Shown one piece after another: positions 31,374 to 40,935 of a DNA stretch of 64,000 nucleotides (position 1 is the stretch's first letter; every line of letters begins with the position of its first letter). The notes under the pieces are model-generated. The model made no database searches and was not told the DNA's origin. It saw nothing but the letters and a program-made list of their open reading frames with translations. This DNA is from Citrobacter sp. Cu233 (GTDB lineage: Bacteria; Pseudomonadota; Gammaproteobacteria; Enterobacterales; Enterobacteriaceae): assembly GCF_030332225.1 (NCBI RefSeq), contig NZ_JAOWIF010000028.1:248001-312000 (forward strand), read 5' to 3'. Made by a program: the position numbers and the translations under genes.

Positions 31374-32882
31374 TTATTCTTCCTGCAAACGCGACGGCGG
31401 TGCTGAATGGTAATGAGCATCAGCCTCGGCAAAACGTTTCTGCATTGCTGCTGATGGCGCTTTACCCCACAGACTGAAGACCACAATCCCGATGCTACCA
31501 AACACGAAGCCTGGGATGATTTCATACAGACCCAGCCAGGCAAACTGCTTCCAGACGATAACCGTCACTGCGCCAATGACCATCCCTGCCAGCGCGCCGT
31601 TACGGGTCATACGCGACCACATGACGGAGAACAGTACAACCGGGCCAAACGCCGCACCGAAGCCCGCCCAGGCGTAACTCACCAGACCGAGCACACGGTT
31701 CTCTGGGTTTGCCGCCAGCGCGATGGACACCAGCGCCACGACCAGCACCATGATACGCCCAATCCATACCAGCTCTTTCTGGCTGGCATTTTTACGCAGA
31801 AACGCTTTGTACAAATCTTCAGTGATGGCACTGGAGCACACCAGCAACTGGCAACTCAGCGTCGACATCACCGCTGCGAGGATCGCAGATAACAGAATAC
31901 CGGCAATCCACGGGTTGAATAGGATCTGCGCCAGTTCAATAAACACGCGCTCGGCGTTCTGGTTAACCGCACCAGCCAGCGACGGGTTATTATTGAAGTA
32001 AGCAATACCGAAGAAACCAACGGCAACAGCGCCAGCCAGACACAGAATCATCCAGGTCATACTGATGCGACGTGCGTGGACAATACTATGGTGGGAATCG
32101 GCAGCCATAAAGCGCGCCAGGATATGCGGCTGACCGAAATAACCCAATCCCCAGCCCATCAGTGAGATGATGGCGACAAAGTTCAGCCCTTTGAACATAT
32201 CGACGTTTTCAATGCTCTTTTGCTTAATCACTTCCAGCGAGTCTTCAAATCCGCCGACACCAATAATGACCATCACCGGCGTCAGGATCAGGGCGAAGAT
32301 CATCAGGCTGGCCTGTACGGTATCGGTCCAGCTCACCGCAAGGAAGCCACCAATAAAGGTGTAAATGATCGTAGCAGCAGCCCCCGCCCATAGCGCCGTT
32401 TCATAGCTCATGCCAAAGGTGCTTTCGAACAGACGCGCCCCTGCCACAATACCTGAAGCACAATAGATGGTGAAAAACAGCAGAATAACCAGTGCAGAGA
32501 TAATTCGCAGGATACGACTTTTATCTTCAAAACGGCCGGTAAAGTAATCCGGCAACGTCAGTGCGTTGTTATTGTATTCGGTGTGTACACGTAAACGCCC
32601 GGCCACCAGCTTCCAGTTGATCCAGGCCCCTAATATCAGGCCGATAGCGATCCAACTCTCTGAAATTCCGGACAGGAAAATCGCACCTGGTAGCCCCATC
32701 AGCAGCCAGCCGCTCATGTCGGATGCCCCAGCGGATAACGCCGTTACGAACGGCCCCAGACTGCGTCCACCCAGAATATAATCATCAAAGTTTTTGGTCG
32801 AACGCCATGCAATAAACCCTATCAATATCATGCCAAAAATATAGACACAGAATGTGACTAACATCGGTGTGCTAATAGCCAT
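31374..32882 (-). CDS. putP: PutP, sodium/proline symporter
   Basis: 502 residues, 13 TM helices, solute:sodium symporter family. It takes up proline with Na+. The conserved N-terminal GASDMSGWLLMGLPG (sodium-site region, near 52-66) and the GFGAAFGPVVLFS segment near 410 are present. A TTG one codon upstream is in frame, but ATG 32882 gives the E. coli protein, with GGAGAG upstream. It is divergent from putA, which both represses and, when membrane-bound, uses the proline imported. Confidence 0.97.
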   Translation of the reverse strand: MAISTPMLVTFCVYIFGMILIGFIAWRSTKNFDDYILGGRSLGPFVTALSAGASDMSGWLLMGLPGAIFLSGISESWIAIGLILGAWINWKLVAGRLRVHTEYNNNALTLPDYFTGRFEDKSRILRIISALVILLFFTIYCASGIVAGARLFESTFGMSYETALWAGAAATIIYTFIGGFLAVSWTDTVQASLMIFALILTPVMVIIGVGGFEDSLEVIKQKSIENVDMFKGLNFVAIISLMGWGLGYFGQPHILARFMAADSHHSIVHARRISMTWMILCLAGAVAVGFFGIAYFNNNPSLAGAVNQNAERVFIELAQILFNPWIAGILLSAILAAVMSTLSCQLLVCSSAITEDLYKAFLRKNASQKELVWIGRIMVLVVALVSIALAANPENRVLGLVSYAWAGFGAAFGPVVLFSVMWSRMTRNGALAGMVIGAVTVIVWKQFAWLGLYEIIPGFVFGSIGIVVFSLWGKAPSAAMQKRFAEADAHYHSAPPSRLQEE

Positions 32883-33056
32883 CAAAACTCTCCAAAATTA
32901 TGTATCGGCAATGCCGTGGCTTGCCGTTTTATTACCCTGCCGGAACGTGGCAAAGATATCTATATTGACCAGGGCGACCGTATGCTGCCGGAAGCGATGG
33001 TCATTCACAATCGATTTAACACACCATTTACATCAATTTTGATCTCGAGTAGATAG
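32883..33056 (+). other. Coding-like open frame in the putP-putA spacer
   Basis: On the + strand one frame is open for 57 codons to a TAG at 33054-33056. Its middle (about 32916-33025) uses typical enteric codons and reads RFITLPERGKDIYIDQG and MLPEAMVIHNRF. No ATG opens it; a GTG at 32916 and an internal ATG are the only starts. I do not recognise the product. It may be a relic of a gene, a small protein, or chance. Confidence 0.25.
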
Positions 33057-33069
33057 CATTTTTCTGTAG

Positions 33070-33242
33070 GTTGCACTCTCTCACACTTTTTCTGGTTGCA
33101 CCTTTAAAAAGTGTTAACTACCGCAGAGAAAAAGATTCTGCGTTTTTTACAGTCCTCGTTATAAACGTCATCTTCATTAACATTTCATTCATTTTCAAGC
33201 CTGCAAACCAAGTCACATTTAACACGGTTGCACAAAGTTGCA
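33070..33242. promoter_or_regulatory. PutA operator cluster (four GTTGCA motifs)
   Basis: GTTGCA occurs at 33070-33075, 33095-33100, 33227-33232 and 33237-33242, all on the + strand; the last lies in a GTTGCAAC palindrome. GTTGCA is the core of the E. coli PutA operators in the putP-putA control region. The spacing into two pairs fits a repressor loop or multiple RHH dimers binding. The spacer of 422 bases is the same length that I recall for E. coli. Confidence 0.8.
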
Positions 33243-33304
33243 ACATGGTGGATATTTCTCGGTAACTATCAGCCCCGTATTTCAGTACAACAGGAGTAAA
33301 TGGC

Positions 33305-36300
33305 ATGGGAACCACCACGATGGGGGTTAAACTGGACGACGCCACGCGCGAGCGGATTAAAACAGCCGCATCACGAATCGATCGCACGCCGCATTGGCTT
33401 ATCAAGCAGGCCATCTTTAATTATCTCGAAAGACTGGAAAATGACGATGCGCTTCCGGAGCTGCCTGCCCTGCTGGCGGGTGCAGCAAATGAGAGCGAGG
33501 AATCCACTGCGCAACAAAATGAAGCGCACCAGCCTTTCCTTGAATTTGCAGAGCAGATCCTGCCGCAGTCTGTTTCCCGAGCGGCCATTACCGCTGCATA
33601 TCGCCGTGCTGAAACCGATGCGGTGCCAATGTTGATGGAGCAGGCGCGTCTCCCGCAACCTGTCGCAGAGCAGGCCCATAAACTGGCCTATCAGTTGGCA
33701 GATAAACTGCGCAACCAAAAGACGGCCAGCGGGCGTGCCGGCATGGTCCAGGGACTGTTGCAGGAATTCTCCCTTTCCTCACAGGAAGGCGTCGCGCTGA
33801 TGTGTCTGGCTGAAGCGCTGCTGCGTATTCCCGACAAAGCCACCCGCGATGCGCTAATCCGCGACAAAATCAGCAACGGCAACTGGCAGTCGCACATTGG
33901 TCGCAGCCCGTCGTTATTCGTCAATGCGGCAACCTGGGGACTGTTGTTTACCGGTAAACTCGTCTCGACCCATAACGAAGCCAACCTCTCACGCTCGCTG
34001 AACCGCATCATCGGTAAGAGTGGCGAACCGCTGGTGCGCAAAGGTGTCGATATGGCGATGCGCTTGATGGGTGAGCAATTCGTCACCGGAGAAACCATTG
34101 CAGAAGCGCTGGCTAACGCTCGTAAACTGGAAGAGAAAGGCTTCCGCTACTCCTATGACATGCTGGGTGAGGCTGCGCTGACCGCCGCCGATGCCCAGGC
34201 CTATATGGTCTCCTACCAGCAGGCGATCCATGCCATTGGTAAAGCGTCAAATGGACGCGGTATTTATGAAGGCCCGGGGATCTCCATCAAACTGTCTGCA
34301 CTGCACCCACGTTACAGCCGTGCGCAGTATGACCGCGTGATGGATGAGCTTTATCCGCGCCTGAAGTCGCTTACCCTGCTGGCACGTCAGTATGACATCG
34401 GCATTAATATTGACGCCGAAGAAGCCGACCGACTGGAGATCTCCCTCGATCTGCTGGAAAAACTGTGTTTTGAGCCCGAACTGGCCGGCTGGAACGGGAT
34501 CGGTTTTGTTATTCAGGCCTACCAGAAGCGCTGCCCGTACGTCATCGACTACCTGGTCGACCTGGCAACCCGTAGCCGCCGTCGCCTGATGATCCGTCTG
34601 GTTAAAGGTGCGTACTGGGATAGTGAAATCAAACGTGCACAGATGGACGGTCTGGAAGGCTATCCGGTCTATACCCGTAAGGTGTACACCGACGTTTCCT
34701 ATCTGGCTTGCGCGAAAAAATTGCTCGCCGTACCAAACCTGATCTACCCGCAGTTCGCTACCCACAACGCGCATACGCTGGCGGCAATTTATCAGTTAGC
34801 AGGCCAAAACTACTATCCGGGCCAGTACGAATTTCAGTGTCTGCATGGTATGGGTGAACCACTGTACGAACAGGTTACCGGCAAAGTCGCAGACGGTAAA
34901 CTCAACCGCCCATGCCGTATTTATGCCCCCGTTGGCACACATGAAACGTTGCTGGCGTACCTGGTGCGCCGTCTGCTGGAAAACGGTGCCAACACTTCGT
35001 TCGTTAACCGTATTGCCGACACCACTCTGCCGCTGGATGAACTGGTTGCCGACCCGGTCGAAGCCGTGGAAAAAATGGCGCAGCAGGAAGGTCAGGCTGG
35101 CCTGCCGCATCCGAAGATTGCACTGCCGCGCGACCTGTACGGCAAGGGGCGCGAAAACTCCGCAGGGCTGGATCTGGCGAACGAACATCGTCTGGCCTCG
35201 CTGTCCTCTGCCCTGCTCAATAGCGCACTGCAAAAATGGCACGCGAAACCGATTCTGGAGCATCCGGTAGCCGATGGCGAAATGATGCCCGTGGTTAACC
35301 CAGCTGAGCCGAAAGACATTGTGGGCTACGTGCGAGAAGCGACTCACGCTGAAGTGGAGCAGGCGCTACAGAGCGCCGTCAATAGTGCCCCTATCTGGTT
35401 TGCGACGCCGCCACAAGAACGTGCCGCCATTCTGCATCGCGCCGCCATCCTGATGGAAGGCCAGATGCAGCAACTTATTGGCATTCTGGTGCGTGAAGCG
35501 GGTAAAACCTTCAGCAACGCCATTGCGGAAGTGCGCGAAGCGGTCGATTTCCTGCATTATTACGCCGGACAAGTCCGCGATGATTTTGATAACGAAACGC
35601 ATCGTCCGCTCGGCCCGGTGGTCTGCATCAGCCCGTGGAACTTCCCGCTGGCCATTTTCAGCGGGCAGATTGCTGCCGCGCTGGCCGCAGGCAACAGCGT
35701 ACTGGCAAAACCGGCAGAACAAACCCCGCTGATTGCCGCACAAGGCATCGCTATTTTACTGGAAGCCGGTGTACCACCGGGCGTGGTGCAACTGTTGCCA
35801 GGCCAGGGCGAAACCGTCGGGGCGCAACTCACCTCCGATGAGCGCGTGCGCGGCGTGATGTTCACCGGTTCAACGGAAGTCGCCACGCTGTTGCAGCGAA
35901 ATATTGCTACCCGTCTGGATGCTCAGGGTCGTCCAATTCCGCTCATCGCTGAAACAGGCGGGATGAACGCCATGATCGTCGACTCCTCCGCGTTGACGGA
36001 ACAGGTTGTGGTGGATGTGCTGGCCTCTGCCTTTGACAGCGCCGGACAGCGCTGCTCGGCACTGCGCGTCCTGTGCCTACAGGACGACATCGCCGACCAC
36101 ACGCTGAAAATGCTGCGCGGCGCGATGGCAGAATGTCGTATGGGTAACCCAGGCCGTCTGACCACCGATATTGGGCCGGTTATTGATAAAGAAGCCAAAG
36201 CCAATATTGAACGTCATATTCAGGCCATGCGCACCAAAGGACGTCCGGTGTTCCAGGCGGTGCGTGAGAACAGCGACGATGCGCGTGAATGGCAAAGCGG

Positions 36301-37267
36301 GACCTTTATTGCACCGACGCTGATTGAGCTGGAAAGCTTTGATGAGCTACAAAAAGAGGTGTTCGGCCCGGTGTTGCACGTGGTGCGTTACACCCGTAAT
36401 AACCTTGGCAATCTGATTGAGCAGATCAATGCCTCCGGTTACGGCCTGACGCTGGGTGTACATACTCGTATTGATGAAACCATCGCTCAGGTCACCGGCT
36501 CGGCGCACGTGGGTAACCTGTACGTCAACCGTAATATGGTTGGCGCAGTGGTCGGCGTGCAGCCATTTGGTGGCGAAGGATTGTCAGGAACCGGTCCGAA
36601 AGCCGGTGGCCCACTGTATCTGTACCGCTTGCTGGCTAACCGTCCGGAAAATGCGCTGGCCATCACGCTGGCCCGCCAGGATGCCGATTACCCTGTCGAT
36701 GCACAGCTTAAATCAGCGCTGGCTCAACCGCTTGAAGCGCTCACTGAATGGGCAGCCGATCGCCCGACATTGCATGCGCTGTGCCAACAGTTTGCCGAAC
36801 TGGCACAGGCCGGAACCCAGCGTTTGCTGCCAGGACCAACCGGAGAACGTAACACCTGGACGCTGTTGCCGCGTGAACGTGTGCTGTGTATGGCCGATAA
36901 TGAGCAGGACGCGCTGGTGCAGATCGCCGCCGTGGCCTCTGTGGGTAGCTCAATCCTGTGGCAGGATGATGCTTTCCACCGCGAGCTGGCAAAACGCCTG
37001 CCTGCTGCTGTTTCCGGGCGCATCCAGTTTGCCAAAGCAGACACCCTCACCGCGCAGCCGTTCGATGCCGTTATCTTCCACGGCGATTCTGACCAGCTAC
37101 GCGCACTGTGCGAATCGGTAGCGGCACGGGAAGGTGCGATTGTTTCGGTACAAGGATTTGCCCGCGGCGAGAGCAATATCCTGCTGGAGAGGCTGTATAT
37201 TGAACGTTCGCTGAGCGTGAATACCGCCGCGGCAGGTGGGAATGCCAGCCTGATGACAATCGGCTAA
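33305..37267 (+). CDS. putA: PutA, proline dehydrogenase / P5C dehydrogenase / repressor
   Basis: 1320 residues, trifunctional. The N-terminal ribbon-helix-helix domain (about 1-47, TTTMGVKLDDATRERIK) binds DNA. The FAD-proline dehydrogenase barrel (about 260-610) has GPGISIKLSALHPRY and DAEEADRLEISLDL. The aldehyde dehydrogenase (about 650-1130) has SPWNFPLAIFSGQ, AETGGMNAMIVDSS and the catalytic Cys in SAGQRCSALRVL. A C-terminal domain follows, ending NASLMTIG. AGGAG lies 8 bases before ATG 33305. It oxidises proline to glutamate at the membrane and represses put genes when proline is scarce. Confidence 0.98.
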   Translation: MGTTTMGVKLDDATRERIKTAASRIDRTPHWLIKQAIFNYLERLENDDALPELPALLAGAANESEESTAQQNEAHQPFLEFAEQILPQSVSRAAITAAYRRAETDAVPMLMEQARLPQPVAEQAHKLAYQLADKLRNQKTASGRAGMVQGLLQEFSLSSQEGVALMCLAEALLRIPDKATRDALIRDKISNGNWQSHIGRSPSLFVNAATWGLLFTGKLVSTHNEANLSRSLNRIIGKSGEPLVRKGVDMAMRLMGEQFVTGETIAEALANARKLEEKGFRYSYDMLGEAALTAADAQAYMVSYQQAIHAIGKASNGRGIYEGPGISIKLSALHPRYSRAQYDRVMDELYPRLKSLTLLARQYDIGINIDAEEADRLEISLDLLEKLCFEPELAGWNGIGFVIQAYQKRCPYVIDYLVDLATRSRRRLMIRLVKGAYWDSEIKRAQMDGLEGYPVYTRKVYTDVSYLACAKKLLAVPNLIYPQFATHNAHTLAAIYQLAGQNYYPGQYEFQCLHGMGEPLYEQVTGKVADGKLNRPCRIYAPVGTHETLLAYLVRRLLENGANTSFVNRIADTTLPLDELVADPVEAVEKMAQQEGQAGLPHPKIALPRDLYGKGRENSAGLDLANEHRLASLSSALLNSALQKWHAKPILEHPVADGEMMPVVNPAEPKDIVGYVREATHAEVEQALQSAVNSAPIWFATPPQERAAILHRAAILMEGQMQQLIGILVREAGKTFSNAIAEVREAVDFLHYYAGQVRDDFDNETHRPLGPVVCISPWNFPLAIFSGQIAAALAAGNSVLAKPAEQTPLIAAQGIAILLEAGVPPGVVQLLPGQGETVGAQLTSDERVRGVMFTGSTEVATLLQRNIATRLDAQGRPIPLIAETGGMNAMIVDSSALTEQVVVDVLASAFDSAGQRCSALRVLCLQDDIADHTLKMLRGAMAECRMGNPGRLTTDIGPVIDKEAKANIERHIQAMRTKGRPVFQAVRENSDDAREWQSGTFIAPTLIELESFDELQKEVFGPVLHVVRYTRNNLGNLIEQINASGYGLTLGVHTRIDETIAQVTGSAHVGNLYVNRNMVGAVVGVQPFGGEGLSGTGPKAGGPLYLYRLLANRPENALAITLARQDADYPVDAQLKSALAQPLEALTEWAADRPTLHALCQQFAELAQAGTQRLLPGPTGERNTWTLLPRERVLCMADNEQDALVQIAAVASVGSSILWQDDAFHRELAKRLPAAVSGRIQFAKADTLTAQPFDAVIFHGDSDQLRALCESVAAREGAIVSVQGFARGESNILLERLYIERSLSVNTAAAGGNASLMTIG

Positions 37268-37281
37268 GGGTGTGGTTAATT

Positions 37282-37304
37282 AAGGCTCCGGTAACGGGGC
37301 CTTT
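37282..37304 (+). terminator. putA terminator
   Basis: Stem AAGGCTCCG / CGGGGCCTT with loop GTAA, one wobble pair, followed by TATTATT. It lies 14 bases after putA. Confidence 0.75.
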
Positions 37305-37325
37305 ATTATTAAGCCAGAGGGAAGC

Positions 37326-37721
37326 ATGAAACGAATTGTACTGACATGTGCAGCACTGCTGCTAAGCAGTCACGCGCTGGCGGATGACTGCGCAAACGCA
37401 AACAACCAGATTGAAATGAATACCTGCGCCGCTGAGCAGTATAAGACGGCCGACACAAAGCTAAATGATACTTATCAGAATGCACTGAAGCGCGCCGCCC
37501 CCACCCAACGTGATTTATTGAAAAAAGCACAGGTCGCATGGATTACCCTGCGAGATGCAGACTGCGCATTGATCAGTTCAGGCACGGAGGGCGGCAGTAT
37601 ACAGTCGATGATCACCAGCCAGTGTTTAACGGACAAAACCAACGAGCGAGAAGCATTTCTCGCCTCCCTCTTGCAATGTGAAGAGGGCGATTTAAGTTGC
37701 CCATTACCACCCGCCAACTAA
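37326..37721 (+). CDS. LprI/DUF1311-family secreted protein
   Basis: 131 residues with a signal peptide (MKRIVLTCAALLLSSHALA, then DDC). The mature part has the DUF1311 (LprI) pattern of Cys-bounded helices: C24 in DDCANANNQIEMNTCAAEQ, a helix with LNDTYQNALKRA, then W and DCALISSG, and CEEGDLSC at the end. LprI proteins include lysozyme inhibitors, so a periplasmic inhibitor or binding role is plausible but not shown. It is not found in E. coli K-12 between putA and rutR. Its stop overlaps that of convergent rutR. Confidence 0.85.
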   Translation: MKRIVLTCAALLLSSHALADDCANANNQIEMNTCAAEQYKTADTKLNDTYQNALKRAAPTQRDLLKKAQVAWITLRDADCALISSGTEGGSIQSMITSQCLTDKTNEREAFLASLLQCEEGDLSCPLPPAN

Positions 37722-38356
37722 CGCACACGGATCCCTTCAATAATCATTCGCTGTACGCTCTCCACCGTTTGGTTAAAAAAGGCTTCATCACGCAGCGTTG
37801 CGCCCGTCACTGCCTCTACCTGTGGGGCAAAGTCAGCGTAATGTTGCGTTGAAGCCCAAATCATAAAAATCAGATGATGCGGGTCAACCGGCGCCAGTTT
37901 TCCACTGCTAACCCATCCGGCAATCAATGCGGATTTCTCGTCAATCAACGTTTTGAGATCGCCCGTTAACTCCGTCATCAACAGAGGGGCTCCCGCCAGC
38001 ATTTCCATACAAAACAGTCTCGATGCCTGAGGATAATCGCGGGACACTTCCAGTTTGAGTCGGATGTACTCTTTAATCGCCACCAGCGGTGCAAAGTCCT
38101 CGCGAAAGGCCTTCAGCGGTGCCAGCCAGATATCAAGGATCTGGCGCAATACGGCAATATAGAGCACCTCTTTAGAAGGGTAGTAATAAAGCAGATTCGT
38201 TTTAGACACCCCCGCCAGTTCCGCAACCTGCTCCAGACGCGTGCCATGAATTCCATACTGGGAAAAGATATTTAATGCCGCGGTTAAGATAGCCTGGCGT
38301 TTCGCGCTCACGGCCTGCGAGCGTTTACCTGTTTTTTTCTCTGCGCCTTGAGCCAT
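37718..38356 (-). CDS. rutR: RutR, TetR-family pyrimidine/uracil regulator
   Basis: 212 residues. TetR N-terminal helix-turn-helix in GTRLEQVAELAGVSKTNLLYY (about 36-56), then the ligand domain typical of RutR (YRUTR/RutR_C). In E. coli RutR represses the rut uracil-degradation operon, acts on carAB and binds uracil. The rutABCDEFG operon, which lies beside rutR in E. coli, is absent here, so RutR must act on other targets. The DMT transporter gene lies 58 bases upstream on the same strand. Confidence 0.94.
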   Translation of the reverse strand: MAQGAEKKTGKRSQAVSAKRQAILTAALNIFSQYGIHGTRLEQVAELAGVSKTNLLYYYPSKEVLYIAVLRQILDIWLAPLKAFREDFAPLVAIKEYIRLKLEVSRDYPQASRLFCMEMLAGAPLLMTELTGDLKTLIDEKSALIAGWVSSGKLAPVDPHHLIFMIWASTQHYADFAPQVEAVTGATLRDEAFFNQTVESVQRMIIEGIRVR

Positions 38357-38414
38357 GCGCCCTCTCCTTGTTCTGAGGGCGCCAGCATAACAAATCGCAC
38401 ACTGAAAAGTTAAA

Positions 38415-39329
38415 TTAAAGCGACTCGGGCGGAGCCTCCTGCTGGACGGCTTTCTTCTTTTTGAACTTCAGTTCACTGACCAGTACGCCAATGATAATGA
38501 ATGCCGCCCCCAACAGAGCAAGCAGCGGCAGGCGTTCTCCTGCGAGTCGACCAAAAATTCCCGCCCATACAGGCTCACCGGTATAGATTACCGTTGCGCG
38601 TGTCGGCGAAACGCTGCGCTGCGCCCAGTTCATGGTAACCTGGATAATCGCGCTAAAAATGCCCAATCCTAATGCCACGACCAGCAACCCCGTCGACATG
38701 GGAGGTACAGACTCACCTGCCGGCCCCATCGCAATAAACGCCACCACAGAAGCGGTTGCCAGTTGCACCACCGTGACCCGACGTACATCCACTTTTCCAG
38801 CCCATGCGCTGATCAGGATAATTTCTGCCGCGATTGCCACCGCGCCCACAAGTGTGATCCACTCCCCTTCACCGAGCGCCAATACATTGCCATCCGGCCC
38901 GGCAAGAAACATCAATCCGATAAAGGCCAATACAATACCGACGCACGGCATCAACCCAGGCACGCGTCCCAAACACAACCACTGCAACAGCGGTACCAGT
39001 GGTACATACATCGCAGTAATGAATGCCGACTTACTGCTGGGAATAGACTGTAGTCCCCAGGTTTGCAGGCTATAACCCAGCGCAATCGCTACGCCAATCG
39101 CCACCCCGGCTTTGACTTCCAGCCATGTCAGCCCACGCAAGGTATGCACTGACAGCAACGCCACAGCCAGTGCCGCTGTAGCAAAGCGCACGCCGACAAA
39201 GAAAAAGGGACCGCTCAGCGTGACAGCATATTGCACAGCCAAAAACGTTCCGCCCCAGAACATGGTGATCACAATGAGGATCGCCTCCTGGGGTTTAACA
39301 GAAAAGGAATAACGAGAAAGTAATGACAT
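38415..39329 (-). CDS. DMT-superfamily (EamA) transporter
   Basis: 304 residues, ten TM helices in two EamA repeats. The first repeat begins MFWGGTFLAVQYA and the second spans IFSAIIQVTMNWAQRSVSPTRATVIYTGEPVWAGIFG, with the YTGEPVWAG block typical of EamA (proline near the helix break). The substrate is unknown. It takes the place occupied by the rut operon in E. coli and is read in the same direction as rutR, so co-transcription is possible. The C-terminus is basic (FKKKKAVQQ). Confidence 0.85.
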   Translation of the reverse strand: MSLLSRYSFSVKPQEAILIVITMFWGGTFLAVQYAVTLSGPFFFVGVRFATAALAVALLSVHTLRGLTWLEVKAGVAIGVAIALGYSLQTWGLQSIPSSKSAFITAMYVPLVPLLQWLCLGRVPGLMPCVGIVLAFIGLMFLAGPDGNVLALGEGEWITLVGAVAIAAEIILISAWAGKVDVRRVTVVQLATASVVAFIAMGPAGESVPPMSTGLLVVALGLGIFSAIIQVTMNWAQRSVSPTRATVIYTGEPVWAGIFGRLAGERLPLLALLGAAFIIIGVLVSELKFKKKKAVQQEAPPESL

Positions 39330-39395
39330 GAGACACCCGATTAGCTGAATGTCATTAGTCTGCGTTGCGTTTTGTTACAGTTCAACCTTGCAGAC

Positions 39396-39424
39396 AAAAA
39401 AAACCGCCGGAACGACCCGGCGGC
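39396..39424 (-). terminator. ymdF terminator
   Basis: On the minus strand, stem CCGCCGG / CCGGCGG with a 6-base loop and then eight T. It lies about 70 bases beyond ymdF. Confidence 0.88.
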
Positions 39425-39491
39425 GGTGGCGACGTAACGTCTGTCTCTGAACACTCAGCCGTCACGATATATCTAACAGACAGCCCAACAA

Positions 39492-39665
39492 TTACGATTT
39501 GTTATTGCCGTGGCTATTCTTGCCCCCTTTTTTGCCTGCTTCTGAAGCGCGTTGCGGGTCATTCTTGAAGTTGCCCCCGCTGTGCTGGCCACCTTTTCGA
39601 CCTGCTTCTGATGCTCTTTCACGGTCTTCCGCAAAGTTGCCGGAACCGCCCCGATGGTTTGCCAT
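39492..39665 (-). CDS. ymdF: YmdF, KGG-repeat stress protein
   Basis: 57 residues: two copies of the KGG (con-10/GsiB) motif, in RASEAGRKGGQHSGGNF and RASEAGKKGGKNSHGN, after MANHRGGSGNFAED. The family is hydrophilic and induced by general stress (RpoS) in E. coli for YmdF, YciG and relatives; function as protectants or in biofilm is suggested. GGAGGT precedes the ATG. Its neighbour wrbA, divergent, is also RpoS-linked. Confidence 0.95.
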   Translation of the reverse strand: MANHRGGSGNFAEDRERASEAGRKGGQHSGGNFKNDPQRASEAGKKGGKNSHGNNKS

Positions 39666-40647
<982 letters not shown>

Positions 40648-40667
40648 TCTTCAACAGGAGGATTCGA

Positions 40668-40895
40668 ATGCCAACTCAAGAAGCGAAAGCCCATCGCGTC
40701 GGCGAATGGGCAAGTCTGCGCAACACATCGCCAGAAATAGCCGAAGCCATTTTTGAAGTCGCCCACTATGACGAAAAGATGGCGGAAAAGATTTGGGAAG
40801 AAGGTAGCGATGAGGTACTGATCAAAGCCTTTGAGAAAACTGACAAAGATTCACTCTTTTGGGGTGAACAGACTATCGAACGCAAAAACGTTTAG
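40668..40895 (+). CDS. yccJ: YccJ, small conserved protein
   Basis: 75 residues, the E. coli length, no TM helix, acidic C-half ([19 protein letters not shown]). The function is unknown. AGGAGG precedes the ATG. It is cotranscribed with wrbA, in the same order as in E. coli and Salmonella. Confidence 0.94.
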   Translation: MPTQEAKAHRVGEWASLRNTSPEIAEAIFEVAHYDEKMAEKIWEEGSDEVLIKAFEKTDKDSLFWGEQTIERKNV

Positions 40896-40902
40896 CATTC
40901 TG

Positions 40903-40931
40903 ACTCCCCCGTTTGCGCGGGGGAGTTTTCT
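40903..40931 (+). terminator. wrbA-yccJ terminator
   Basis: Perfect 8-bp stem ACTCCCCC / GGGGGAGT with loop GTTTGCGC, then TTTCTTT. yccJ and agp converge here. Confidence 0.9.
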
Positions 40932-40935
40932 TTGC

